DNA of 33,601 nucleotides from Clostridia bacterium (GTDB taxonomy: Bacteria > Bacillota > Clostridia > Christensenellales > CAG-138), in assembly GCA_017619735.1 (NCBI GenBank), contig JAFZRT010000041.1, positions 1-33,601 of the forward strand. The letters are read 5' to 3'. Under the pieces are notes generated by a model. It made no database searches. It was not told the DNA's origin and saw nothing but the letters and a program-made list of their open reading frames with translations. A program made the position numbers and the translations under genes. How positions within the stretch are numbered: position 1 is the first letter of the stretch; the number at the start of each line of letters is the position of its first letter. Shown piece after piece: positions 14,657 to 22,776 of the stretch.

Positions 14657-17302
14657 TCATTCACGCTCCTTTAACAGATAGTTTTCAATGAAAAACGCGA
14701 CGCCGTCGTCGGCGCACCCCGGAGCGATGACGTCGGCCGCAGCCTTGACCTCCTCGTTCCCGTCGGCGACGCAGCAGCCGAGGCCCGCCCATTCGATCAT
14801 CTCTTTGTCGAGGGTATTGTCGCCTATGGCGGCGGTCTCGCTCTGACCGATACCGAGATGCTCGGCGAGCATCTTCAGCGCCGATCCCTTGCTGGCGCCG
14901 ATCTTGTTGAACTCAATGAATCCGGGCGACGACGCGGATACCGCGGCTTTGCCCTTCAGCTTTTCCGTGAAGTACGGAAGTAGGTCGGGCACCCTTTCGG
15001 GCTCGGTTATCACGAGCACCTTCGGGACGTTGTGCCAGATCATTTTCCTGACGTTAGGCTCTATCCTCGCGGGAAGGCCCAAATGCTCCGAATACAGTCT
15101 GCCGTACTCGTGCTCATGCTCGTAGACTATCTCGTCGCCCTGATAGAGGTGCACGTGCAGACCGAGCCCCCCCGCAAGGTCCATTATCTCGGTAACGACT
15201 GCGCTGTCGAGCTCGGTCGTCATGAAGGGTTTGCCGCTCACTGGATCGGATATGAGCGCGCCGCCGTAGTTGATTATCAGCCGCTCGATGCCGAGCTCCT
15301 CCCTTACGGCGGAACAGCCGTGGTAGCCCCTGCCCGTGGCGAGGGTCACGTAGATACCCGCGTCCTCCGCGGCCTTTATGGCGCGCTTGTTGCGCGCAGA
15401 AATACGTCCGTTCCTCGGCAGGAGAGTATCGTCGATATCTATTGCGAGAAGCTTGTACTTCAAATGCGGCTCCTTTTCGTCCTTATGGAAAAACCCGTAT
15501 ACGTTCTTCGCCGCGGCGGCGTTCATTCCGTCGGCGGATGCAAGCTCCTCCACGGTCGCCGCCTTTATTGCGTCCATGGTCAGGAACCTGTCGAAGAGCG
15601 CCCTCCTGCGCTTTTCGCCCACTCCCTCGATCTCCTGAAGAACGGAGAACAGAGCGGTCTTCGAGCGCATGCTGCGATGATAGGTGATCGCGAATCTGTG
15701 CGCCTCGTCCCTTATCCTTTGCAGGAGATGGAGCGTGCTGCTCGACTTCGGCAGCGAGACCGGCTCCTCCCTGTCGGGAAGTATTATATCCTCGTTGCGC
15801 TCGGCAAGGCCAATCGCGGGGATGTACGAGAGCCCGAACTCGCTCAATACTTCGAGCGCAACGTTGAGCTGCCCGCGTCCGCCGTCGACCACGAGCAGGT
15901 CCGGAAGCTCGTTGAACTTTGCGTCGCCCTCCGCCGCCCTTTGAAAACGGCGGGTGAGGTGCTCCCTCATGGCTTCGTAATCGTCGCCTTCGGACTGCGT
16001 CCTGGTGCGGAAACGGCGATAAAGCGATTTATCGGGCTTTCCGTCGATAAACACGACCATCGAGCCGACGGTGTCCCTGCCCTGGAAATGCGAGTTGTCG
16101 AAGCACTCCATCCTGTGCGGGAGCTCGTCCATGCCGACGATGCGCGTGAGGTCAGCCAATGCTCCCTCGCCGCGCTCCCATTCCTTTAACGTGAGCTCGC
16201 GCTTGCGCTTAAGCGCCTCGGTTCCGTTGAGGAAAGCCATTTCGGCGAGCTGTTTTTTCTCCCCCCTGCGGGGCTCGATTATCCGTACCGCGTGTCCGCA
16301 GCTGTTCCTGAGCCATTCGGCTATGCCTTCCGCGTCGTTGGGGAGCGTCCTGCAAACTATCTCGTTGGGGACGTATCCGCTGTCGAGGTAGAACTGCGTA
16401 AGGAACGAGGCCATGACCTCCGCGTCGGATTCCTCGCTCGCGGTGACGAAATAGCTGTCGGTCATAACAACGTTGCCGTCGCGCATCATGGTTGCGTAGA
16501 CGACCGTGTTCATATCGTCCCTCGCGGCGGCGAAAACGTCGAAGCTGTTTATCACGGTGGTAGCCGCGCGCTGTTTTGCCGCGAGCGACTCCATCGCCCT
16601 TATCCTGTCCCGGCAGAGCGCGGCGCGCTCGTAGTCGAGGCGTTCGGCCGCCTCGTTCATCCGGAGGGTGAGCTCTTCGACGACGGGCCTGCAGTGCCCC
16701 TGCAGGAGCTGCGCTATCTCGTCGAGGTATTTGTGGTACTCCTCACGGGTGACGTTCCCGGAGCAGGGAGCGCAGCATTTGCCGATATGGTACATGAGGC
16801 AGGGGCGTTCTCGCCGGGATATCGCCTTTGCTATATCCTTTTTGCAGTGTCTGACGGGGAAGAAATCGCGGATGGCGACTATCGCCTCGCGCAGGGTCTG
16901 CGCCGAGAGATACGGGCCGAAGTATCTTGCGCCGTCCTTTTTTACCCTGCGGACTATCTCCGGACGGGGGAAATCCTTTGAAAAATCTATCCTGACGTAT
17001 GGAAAATGCTTGTCGTCCTTGAGGAGTATGTTGTACCGCGGGCGGTTCTGCTTTATCATGTTGCATTCGAGGTTCAGCGCTTCGACCTCGGACGCGGTTA
17101 TGGTGAACTCGAAGTCCGCGACATTCGATACCATCGCGGCCACCTTCGGTTGTTTTGCGGTATTCTGAAAATACTGCCTGACCCTGTTTTTGAGGTTGAC
17201 GGCCTTGCCGACGTAGATAATCTCGCCGAGCGAGTTATACATGCGGTAGACGCCCGGGCTGTCGGGCAGCAGTTTCAGTTTGTCCCTGATGGTATCGTTC
17301 AT
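14657..17302 (-). CDS. uvrC: UvrC excinuclease subunit fused to a Cof-type HAD phosphatase
   Basis: The 881-residue frame contains a full UvrC (about 1-613) and a complete HAD phosphatase (about 614-881). UvrC parts: GIY-YIG domain (PGVYRMY 16-22, IIYVGKAVNLKNR 28-40), UVR motif near 205-235, the RNase H-like half with ECFDNSHFQGRDTVGSMVVF, and C-terminal helix-hairpin-helices (EIEGVGEKRRRALF). UvrC makes both cuts in nucleotide excision repair. HAD parts: LLAIDIDDTLLP (motif I), LATGRGY, GASKGSALKML (motif III Lys) and AIGDNTLDKEMI (motif IV). Usual UvrC proteins end near residue 600. The HAD part also has its own potential start at TTG 15463. Confidence 0.93.
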   Translation of the reverse strand: MNDTIRDKLKLLPDSPGVYRMYNSLGEIIYVGKAVNLKNRVRQYFQNTAKQPKVAAMVSNVADFEFTITASEVEALNLECNMIKQNRPRYNILLKDDKHFPYVRIDFSKDFPRPEIVRRVKKDGARYFGPYLSAQTLREAIVAIRDFFPVRHCKKDIAKAISRRERPCLMYHIGKCCAPCSGNVTREEYHKYLDEIAQLLQGHCRPVVEELTLRMNEAAERLDYERAALCRDRIRAMESLAAKQRAATTVINSFDVFAAARDDMNTVVYATMMRDGNVVMTDSYFVTASEESDAEVMASFLTQFYLDSGYVPNEIVCRTLPNDAEGIAEWLRNSCGHAVRIIEPRRGEKKQLAEMAFLNGTEALKRKRELTLKEWERGEGALADLTRIVGMDELPHRMECFDNSHFQGRDTVGSMVVFIDGKPDKSLYRRFRTRTQSEGDDYEAMREHLTRRFQRAAEGDAKFNELPDLLVVDGGRGQLNVALEVLSEFGLSYIPAIGLAERNEDIILPDREEPVSLPKSSSTLHLLQRIRDEAHRFAITYHRSMRSKTALFSVLQEIEGVGEKRRRALFDRFLTMDAIKAATVEELASADGMNAAAAKNVYGFFHKDEKEPHLKYKLLAIDIDDTLLPRNGRISARNKRAIKAAEDAGIYVTLATGRGYHGCSAVREELGIERLIINYGGALISDPVSGKPFMTTELDSAVVTEIMDLAGGLGLHVHLYQGDEIVYEHEHEYGRLYSEHLGLPARIEPNVRKMIWHNVPKVLVITEPERVPDLLPYFTEKLKGKAAVSASSPGFIEFNKIGASKGSALKMLAEHLGIGQSETAAIGDNTLDKEMIEWAGLGCCVADGNEEVKAAADVIAPGCADDGVAFFIENYLLKERE
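15461..15475 (-). promoter_or_regulatory. Internal ribosome binding site and TTG start for the HAD domain of uvrC
   Basis: On the minus strand AAGGAG (15470-15475) is followed after 6 bases by TTG (15461-15463), which would start MKYKLLAIDIDDTLLP, the natural N-terminus of a Cof-type HAD protein (268 residues). It lies exactly at the domain seam and in the same frame as uvrC, so both a fusion and a separate HAD protein could be made. Confidence 0.55.
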
Positions 17303-17308
17303 GGGTTT

Positions 17309-17337
17309 ATTATAACTTATTTTTTGTTTTTTGGGAA
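17309..17337 (-). promoter_or_regulatory. Promoter of uvrC, possibly giving leaderless mRNA
   Basis: On the minus strand TTCCCA (17332-17337, four of six) and TATAAT (17309-17314, perfect) are separated by 17 bases. Only six bases lie between the -10 and the ATG, so transcription would start at or next to the start codon. No Shine-Dalgarno sequence precedes the ATG. Confidence 0.5.
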
Positions 17338-17343
17338 CCCATC

Positions 17344-17372
17344 TTGCAATTAAAACGTTATATATGTAAAAT
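17344..17372 (+). promoter_or_regulatory. Promoter of the serpin gene
   Basis: TTGCAA (17344-17349) and TAAAAT (17367-17372) are separated by 17 bases, with a predicted start about 28 bases before the ATG. The inverted repeat at 17370-17386 begins inside the -10. Confidence 0.6.
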
Positions 17373-17386
17373 GGTCATGGACCATT
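17370..17386. promoter_or_regulatory. Candidate operator of the serpin gene
   Basis: AATGGTC (17370-17376) and GACCATT (17380-17386) form a perfect 7-bp inverted repeat with a 3-base spacer, placed over the end of the -10 and the transcription start. Its place and symmetry suggest a repressor site; no cognate regulator is identified. Confidence 0.4.
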
Positions 17387-17406
17387 AAAACCCAAAGGAG
17401 GTACCG

Positions 17407-18675
17407 ATGATGATCAAACGCTTTTTATCGATAACTATGGCGCTCCTGCTTGCCGCGGCCCTTTTCGGCTGCACTCCCAAGACGCCCTCCGGAAACGACC
17501 ACGACGCCGGGAACTCCCCTTACCTCAACAATGCAGGTCAGGCGGTCCCGCTCTCCATCCACGCGACCGATGAGAACATACTCTACAATGCCGAATATAA
17601 CCCCCTCTATACGGAGGCGAACAACGATTTCGCGATAACCATGGTGAACGCGCTCGACAAGAGTTGGACCGGCGTGTTCTCCCCCCTGTCCCTGCAGGTC
17701 GCGCTGCAGATACTCGCCAACGGCGGCGATGAGGAGACCGCTCAGATGCTCCTCAACGAGGTCGGCCCCGGCATGACGCGCGATATCGTTAACTCCAGCG
17801 CGGCGAACCTCATCGGCAAGCTCCTCAAGTCCGAGGGCGTGTCGATCAACAATGCCGTCGTAGTCAATAAAGCATACCAGATCTGCGAGAAGTTCGCCCA
17901 TACCGCTGCGGACTATTACAGGGCTTCCGTCGGCGCGCTCGATTTCTCGAATCCCAAGGCGGCCGTCAAGGAGCTCAACAAGTGGATCTCCAAAAACACC
18001 GGCGGCCTCATCGACAAGCTCCTTGAGGAAAAAGACGTCGGCGCGGATACCGCAATGGTGATCATCAACACACTTTTCCTCAAGCTCAACTGGAAAACTC
18101 CCTTTGTTAAGCTCAAGGACGTAAGCACTTTCCACGGCTCTAAGGGCGATTCCGCCGTCAGCATGCTCAACGTGACGAGCGGCTTCGGCTATCAGAAGTT
18201 CGATCAGGGCCAGCTCGTGATCGTCCCCTACGAGGGCGGCGAGTACAATATGGCGGTAATACTGCCCGAGGAGGGCGTTTCCCCCGCGGAAGCCATCGCC
18301 GCGATGATCGGCCGTTTTGACGGCTGCGAGACCATGGAAGTCAAGCTCATGATGCCCGCGGTCAAGCTCGACAGCAAGCTCGATATTATGGATATGGCTT
18401 CGAAGCTCAACCTCGAGGCCGGCCTCAGGGGCCTTTATCCGGAGCTCATCAACGACGGCGACGTCGAGATCGAAAAGGTCCTGCAGGGCGCGACGCTCGA
18501 AGTGACGGAGACCGGCACCACCGCCGCCGCAGCCACCGCGGTAATAGGCAAAAAGAACGCGATGCCTCCTCAGGCGGACGTCGAGGTGATCTGCGACCGT
18601 CCCTATGCGATGATCATCTACAACGTCGAGACGAGCACCATACTGTTCGTATCCGTTGTCAACGACGTCGGTTAA
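17407..18675 (+). CDS. Serpin lipoprotein (serine protease inhibitor)
   Basis: The 422-residue protein has a lipoprotein signal with lipobox LFGC (Cys22) and then a complete serpin fold: VFSPLSLQVALQILANGG (shutter helix B), NTLFLKLNWKTPF, and the hinge ETGTTAAAATAV (368-379). Counting from the P15 Gly370, P1 is Asn384 in GKKNAMPP, with two lysines before it. The short side chains at P12-P8 are those of inhibitory, not storage, serpins. It probably sits on the cell surface and traps proteases from host or competitors; the target is unknown. AAAGGAGG lies 5 bases before the first ATG. The gene has its own promoter and terminator. Confidence 0.93.
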   Translation: MMIKRFLSITMALLLAAALFGCTPKTPSGNDHDAGNSPYLNNAGQAVPLSIHATDENILYNAEYNPLYTEANNDFAITMVNALDKSWTGVFSPLSLQVALQILANGGDEETAQMLLNEVGPGMTRDIVNSSAANLIGKLLKSEGVSINNAVVVNKAYQICEKFAHTAADYYRASVGALDFSNPKAAVKELNKWISKNTGGLIDKLLEEKDVGADTAMVIINTLFLKLNWKTPFVKLKDVSTFHGSKGDSAVSMLNVTSGFGYQKFDQGQLVIVPYEGGEYNMAVILPEEGVSPAEAIAAMIGRFDGCETMEVKLMMPAVKLDSKLDIMDMASKLNLEAGLRGLYPELINDGDVEIEKVLQGATLEVTETGTTAAAATAVIGKKNAMPPQADVEVICDRPYAMIIYNVETSTILFVSVVNDVG

Positions 18676-18692
18676 CTCTTACCCTTTAATGC

Positions 18693-18717
18693 AAGGCGCC
18701 GTTTGGCGCCTTTTTTT
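18693..18717 (+). terminator. Rho-independent terminator of the serpin gene
   Basis: The 8-bp stem AAGGCGCC (18693-18700) / GGCGCCTT (18705-18712) with loop GTTT runs into a stretch of T to 18717. Confidence 0.92.
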
Positions 18718-18739
18718 CACATTACAAGGCGTTTCCGGC

Positions 18740-18767
18740 TTGACAGTTTCGCCCGGCTTGATATAAT
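18740..18767 (+). promoter_or_regulatory. Promoter of the dockerin protein gene
   Basis: TTGACA (18740-18745) and TATAAT (18762-18767), both perfect, are separated by 16 bases. The predicted start is about 50 bases before the ATG at 18826. Confidence 0.8.
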
Positions 18768-18825
18768 TCTATTGTGAAACGCTTATGAAAGGCCGCGTCT
18801 CGTTAGCAGGCGCAAGGTGATCTTT

Positions 18826-20325
18826 ATGAAAAAAGCCGCCGCCGTCATTATGGCTCTGCTGCTGCTCCTCGCGGTGTACCCCGCATCCGCCATGCAGCCC
18901 GCAGCCACCGTCGCGAGGACCACTCTTCTGGACCTCAGCAATGCAGCATCCGCGTCGTCCTCCGCTGCGGAGGGCTGGGCTTTCGATCCGACCGGATACA
19001 ACGGTTATCCTCAGCTGACGCTCAATTCCTACGGCAAAGCGAACCAGCACAGCGCGCCCATCAAGCTGCCGCCGAACTGCCGCGTGCTCGTCAACGGCAC
19101 GAACTACATCGACAACGTATACATGGGCGAAGAATACCACGTTTTGAGCGGCGGTCAGGACGGGTTCCTTCGGATAGAGGGCACCGGCACGCTCAACCTT
19201 TACGCCAATCAATACAACGGGCGCTGTATTTCGATGCCTCTCGAAGGGGCCAACGTCCACGTCAAGTTCCTGTACATAACCGGCGTGACCGTCAACTGCT
19301 ACGGCCTCGAGCGCGATATGTACAACGCGTCGACGCTCCATGCGTGCATCTACTCCGGTCACAGCGTGGAGATACACAACGCGGTCATCAACACCATATA
19401 CGGCAGATACGGCATAATGACGCAGGGCTACACGCCGATCGGCGGCGTCTCCGAGGAGACCGCAGACGTGATCCTTATCGACAGCAGCACCGTCAACATC
19501 CAGAACTACAGCGACAACGGGCTTTGGGGCCATGCGAACGGCCTGCGCACGACCTTCGGCAAGATCATAATCACCGGCAACAGCAACGTAACGATCAACG
19601 CCGGCTCCAACAGCATCTATTCCTACCTTTCGACGACCATCGACGGCGGCACCGTCAATATCCTGTCCACTCCCCTGAGCACCGCCGATTCCGCCGCGAT
19701 CGTCTACTGCAGCCGCCTCGTTATAGGCAGCAACGCCTCCCGCGTTTATTTCAGCACGACGAATTACCCGCTCACGAAGGTACTCTACTGCAAGGAGGAG
19801 TACATGTCCGAGCTCGGCAGCGGCCTTAACGTCGAGATAGGTTCGTTCTCCAGCGGCAACTACGCCACAGCTCCCGATCCCGACAACAACAACATGCCCG
19901 CGCTGCTCGTCACCAACAGCTCCGCGCCGGTCACTTACCATACCGTCCGCTTCTTCGGGCTCGACGGCGCGCTGATAGCGCAGGTGAGCGTTCCGCACGG
20001 ACAGGCCGCGCAGGCCCCGAACGTCGATGCGGTCGTAAACAATTCCGACGGCACTTTCGTTTTCTATGATTGGGACGCCGATATAAGCTGCGTTACCTCC
20101 GACATGGACGTCCACGCCGAATACGTGCTGCTGGGCGACACCGATCTTAACGGTCAAGTCACCACGGCGGACGCGCTGCTTGCCTTGCGGCAGTCCATGA
20201 CGCTTGTCGAGCTCGCGCCGAAGAACGTCCGAGCGGGCGACGTGACGATGGACGGAGTGCTCACCACGAGCGACGCGCTGCTGATACTCCGTTACGTAAT
20301 GCACCTTATCCCCACTCTCGCCTGA
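18826..20325 (+). CDS. Secreted protein with beta-helix-like region, InlB-B-like domain and C-terminal dockerin
   Basis: From ATG 18826 (AAGGTG 6 bases upstream; a GTG at 18817 is less likely) the protein has 499 residues. Residues 1-23 are a signal peptide ending PASA. Residues about 60-340 are rich in short polar/hydrophobic repeats (VNIQNYSDNGL, VTINAGSNSI, VNILSTPL) that suggest a right-handed beta-helix. Residues about 365-430 (TYHTVRFFGLDGALIAQV to FYDWDADI) look like an InlB B-repeat. The end has two dockerin-like calcium repeats, GDTDLNGQVTTADALLALR and GDVTMDGVLTTSDALLILR. Dockerins bind cohesins, so the protein may join a cell-surface complex. No catalytic motif is recognised. Confidence 0.85.
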   Translation: MKKAAAVIMALLLLLAVYPASAMQPAATVARTTLLDLSNAASASSSAAEGWAFDPTGYNGYPQLTLNSYGKANQHSAPIKLPPNCRVLVNGTNYIDNVYMGEEYHVLSGGQDGFLRIEGTGTLNLYANQYNGRCISMPLEGANVHVKFLYITGVTVNCYGLERDMYNASTLHACIYSGHSVEIHNAVINTIYGRYGIMTQGYTPIGGVSEETADVILIDSSTVNIQNYSDNGLWGHANGLRTTFGKIIITGNSNVTINAGSNSIYSYLSTTIDGGTVNILSTPLSTADSAAIVYCSRLVIGSNASRVYFSTTNYPLTKVLYCKEEYMSELGSGLNVEIGSFSSGNYATAPDPDNNNMPALLVTNSSAPVTYHTVRFFGLDGALIAQVSVPHGQAAQAPNVDAVVNNSDGTFVFYDWDADISCVTSDMDVHAEYVLLGDTDLNGQVTTADALLALRQSMTLVELAPKNVRAGDVTMDGVLTTSDALLILRYVMHLIPTLA

Positions 20326-20370
20326 CGAAAGGCGCAGAATCGGCCGGGGATACGGCATTGATGAAAGCAA

Positions 20371-20410
20371 AAGATCCGAGGATATTTAAGATATCCCCGG
20401 ATCTTTTTTT
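20371..20410 (+). terminator. Rho-independent terminator of the dockerin protein gene
   Basis: The arms AAGATCCGaGGATAT (from 20371) and ATATCCcCGGATCTT form a stem of about 14 pairs with one mismatch and a 5-base loop, followed by T to 20410. Confidence 0.9.
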
Positions 20411-20442
20411 GCGCCGACCGGCGCTTGATTATATGCTTCCGT

Positions 20443-22056
20443 TCACTTTTCGAAAACGCAGTCTCCGCCGGAATAGGTTCGGAGCACGGGTATCGTGTGC
20501 AGCTTTTCCGGCGCTGTGACGAAGGGATCCGCCCCCAGCACGGTAAAATCCGCGATGAAGCCGGGCGCTATCCTGCCCTTTTCGCGCTCCTCGAAAGAGG
20601 CCTCCGCGCCGCGTATCGTGAAGCTGTCCAATGCTTCGCCCACGGTGTACGCCTCCCCGGGCAGATAAGGCCCCGTTCCGTCGAGCGAACGGCGCGTTAC
20701 CGCGCACTCCACGCCCTTCATGACGTCGGGCAGCTCAACGGGACAGTCGGAGCCGTTCGAGACCGAAACCTCCTCCTTCATGAGGGTCTTCCAGCTGTAG
20801 CTCGTCTTTGCGATATCGGGATCGACGAGTTTTTCGACGATGTGATTATCGTAATCGAGGAACACCGACTGCGCGTAGACGTGCAGGCCGAGGCGCGCAA
20901 TGCGCTCCAGCTGATCCCGCCTCGATATCTGGCAGTGAACGACGCCGTGGCGGTGATCCGCGCGCGGGCAGAAGGCGAGCGCCTTTTCGATGGCGTCAAG
21001 CACCTCGTCGAGGCAGGCGTCGCCTATAGCGTGGACGGCGATCTGCATGCCCTTCGAATTGGCGTAAGCGACCATCTTCTCCAAATGCGCTGGCGCAAAG
21101 AGCGAGAATCCGCGGTTGTTCGGATCGTCGGCATACGGCTTTGAAAGATGCGCGGTCCTGCTCCCCAAAGCGCCGTCGCCAAGCAGCTTCAGCGGGCCTA
21201 TCCTGAAGCGATCGGAGCCGCGGCCGGTGACGCAGCCGTCCTCAATGAAGCGCTCGAGAGCTTCGAGCTTTGTGAAATTGCACTGCTCGTACACGCGGAC
21301 GGTCAGTCTGCCCTCCGCTTCGAGCTCCCTGTACGCGTCGTTTATGACCTGCGGCGGGACCTCTCCGAAAACGCAGTAATCGTCCGTCTGCGAGCTGGTT
21401 ATGCCGTATCGGTTGAGCTCCGCGCAGGCGAGCGCGAGCATATCCTTTATCTCGTCCGCCGAAGGGACGGGCACTGCGGCGAGAATGAGATCCATTGCGT
21501 TGTCGAAGAAGCGTCCGTCTGGAACGCCGTCCTCGCGCCCTATCTCACCGCCCGCGGGAGACACGGTATCCGGGCCGATACCGGCTGTCTCGAGCGCCTT
21601 GGAATTGACCGCGCAGCAATGGCCGCAGGCGCGGGTTATAACTATGGGGATCTCCGCGGATACGAGGTCAAGGTCGCGCCTCGTCGGCATGCGCCGGACG
21701 TCGGAGAAATAATCCTGATTCCAGCCCCTGCCGCAAAGCCACGCGCCGTCTTTGGGAGGATGTTTTTCAAGATGCTCCTTCATGCAGGCGATGACCTCCG
21801 CGAGGCTCCCCGTGTGGTCGTAGAGCGGAGCGGTGCTCAGCGTCTGTCCGAAGTTCAGAAGATGCATATGGGAATCGTTGAAGCCCGCGCACACGAAGCG
21901 CCCCCCGAGGTCGATGAGCTCGTCCCCGGGAGCGGCGGCAGCCGTTACCTCGCGCGAGGAACCGACTATCGTGAATCTGCCGTTCTCGACTGCGAAGGCC
22001 TCGGCGAATTCGTTTTCCCCCATATAGACTCTGCCGTTAAAGAACAGCTTTTTCAT
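20443..22056 (-). CDS. YtcJ-like metal-dependent amidohydrolase (amidohydrolase 3 family)
   Basis: The 537-residue protein fits the amidohydrolase 3/YtcJ family: LIDLGGRFVCAGFNDSHMHL (metal HxH near residue 63-65), GRGWNQD, RACGHCCAVNS, GDGALGSRTA, AVHAIGDACLDEVLDAIE, HCQISRRDQLERIA and SNGSDCPVE with the catalytic Asp. The end has GRIAPGFIADFTVLGADPF. Substrates of this family are mostly unknown and cannot be named here. The ATG overlaps the stop of the upstream FGase-like gene (ATGA) and both are read from the promoter at 22725-22753. Confidence 0.85.
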   Translation of the reverse strand: MKKLFFNGRVYMGENEFAEAFAVENGRFTIVGSSREVTAAAAPGDELIDLGGRFVCAGFNDSHMHLLNFGQTLSTAPLYDHTGSLAEVIACMKEHLEKHPPKDGAWLCGRGWNQDYFSDVRRMPTRRDLDLVSAEIPIVITRACGHCCAVNSKALETAGIGPDTVSPAGGEIGREDGVPDGRFFDNAMDLILAAVPVPSADEIKDMLALACAELNRYGITSSQTDDYCVFGEVPPQVINDAYRELEAEGRLTVRVYEQCNFTKLEALERFIEDGCVTGRGSDRFRIGPLKLLGDGALGSRTAHLSKPYADDPNNRGFSLFAPAHLEKMVAYANSKGMQIAVHAIGDACLDEVLDAIEKALAFCPRADHRHGVVHCQISRRDQLERIARLGLHVYAQSVFLDYDNHIVEKLVDPDIAKTSYSWKTLMKEEVSVSNGSDCPVELPDVMKGVECAVTRRSLDGTGPYLPGEAYTVGEALDSFTIRGAEASFEEREKGRIAPGFIADFTVLGADPFVTAPEKLHTIPVLRTYSGGDCVFEK

Positions 22057-22697
22057 AGATCGGAAATCCCCTTTTCAAGCTCAGTCACAAGGCATTTCAG
22101 CGCCTTCAGGACTCTTTTGAAGCAAAAATCCCTGTAGCGGTCGAGCAGCAGCCTCGTGTTTATCTCGATCTGTACGCAGGGTATCCCGCACTCGCGTGAG
22201 ATGAACGACGAGACCGTATACGGGTGTATCGAGGCGAACGGCTCGTCGACGAAAACTCCGGTGATCCCGTTCCGCTCGAAGCAGGCCTTCGCCCTGTCCA
22301 CTACGGACGGATCGGCTTCGACGTTTTTGCCGAAGCCGGTGCCGATATCGACGTTCTCGTCCCTGAGCGCGGACATCTGATGAAGGTCGACGAGCGCCTT
22401 TATCCCGTGCGCTCTGACGTACTCCGCGAGCGCGGACTTGTATTCGCATTTCTCATCGTAGTTCGCGTCGTCGAGGCAGTTCCTCGTCTTGTAGATGACC
22501 GGACAGGAAAGGCCGTCGTGGAGCATCCTCGCAAGAACGCCAGTTGCGTATTCGCCGACCTTCGGTTTCCCCTCGCGCGTCTGCTCCGCGGAGTGCGGCG
22601 CGGATACCATGACCCGAACCGTTCCCTCCTCGATAACGAATGAGCGGGGATCCTTTTTTGAACGGAAGTATTTGAGATATCTCCTGTATTCGAACAT
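22053..22697 (-). CDS. N-formylglutamate amidohydrolase-like protein
   Basis: The 214-residue protein has features of the N-formylglutamate amidohydrolase family, a zinc-dependent amide hydrolase fold: VMVSAPHSAEQTREGKPK near residue 29-46 (metal His), VDLHQMSALRDENVDIGTG (about 103-121), and VQIEINTRLLLD near the end. Typical family members are about 250 residues, so this is a short form. Given the distance from characterised enzymes, the true substrate may differ. GAGGAAGG precedes the ATG. It forms a two-gene unit with the amidohydrolase downstream. Confidence 0.65.
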   Translation of the reverse strand: MFEYRRYLKYFRSKKDPRSFVIEEGTVRVMVSAPHSAEQTREGKPKVGEYATGVLARMLHDGLSCPVIYKTRNCLDDANYDEKCEYKSALAEYVRAHGIKALVDLHQMSALRDENVDIGTGFGKNVEADPSVVDRAKACFERNGITGVFVDEPFASIHPYTVSSFISRECGIPCVQIEINTRLLLDRYRDFCFKRVLKALKCLVTELEKGISDL

Positions 22698-22724
22698 GCC
22701 TTCCTCACGAAACTTGATATCGGG

Positions 22725-22753
22725 ATTATAGCATAACCGCCTGTGCGTGTAAA
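22725..22753 (-). promoter_or_regulatory. Promoter of the FGase-amidohydrolase pair
   Basis: On the minus strand TTTACA (22748-22753, five of six) and TATAAT (22725-22730, perfect, with an upstream TGC extension) are separated by 17 bases, 27 bases before the ATG. Confidence 0.8.
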
Positions 22754-22776
22754 CCGCGGCAGAGCGCCGTGCGGCG

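Noticed and set aside
18769..20370. Minus-strand open frame of 533 codons opposite the dockerin gene
   Set aside because: The plus strand has a perfect promoter, signal peptide, dockerin and terminator; the antisense frame has none.
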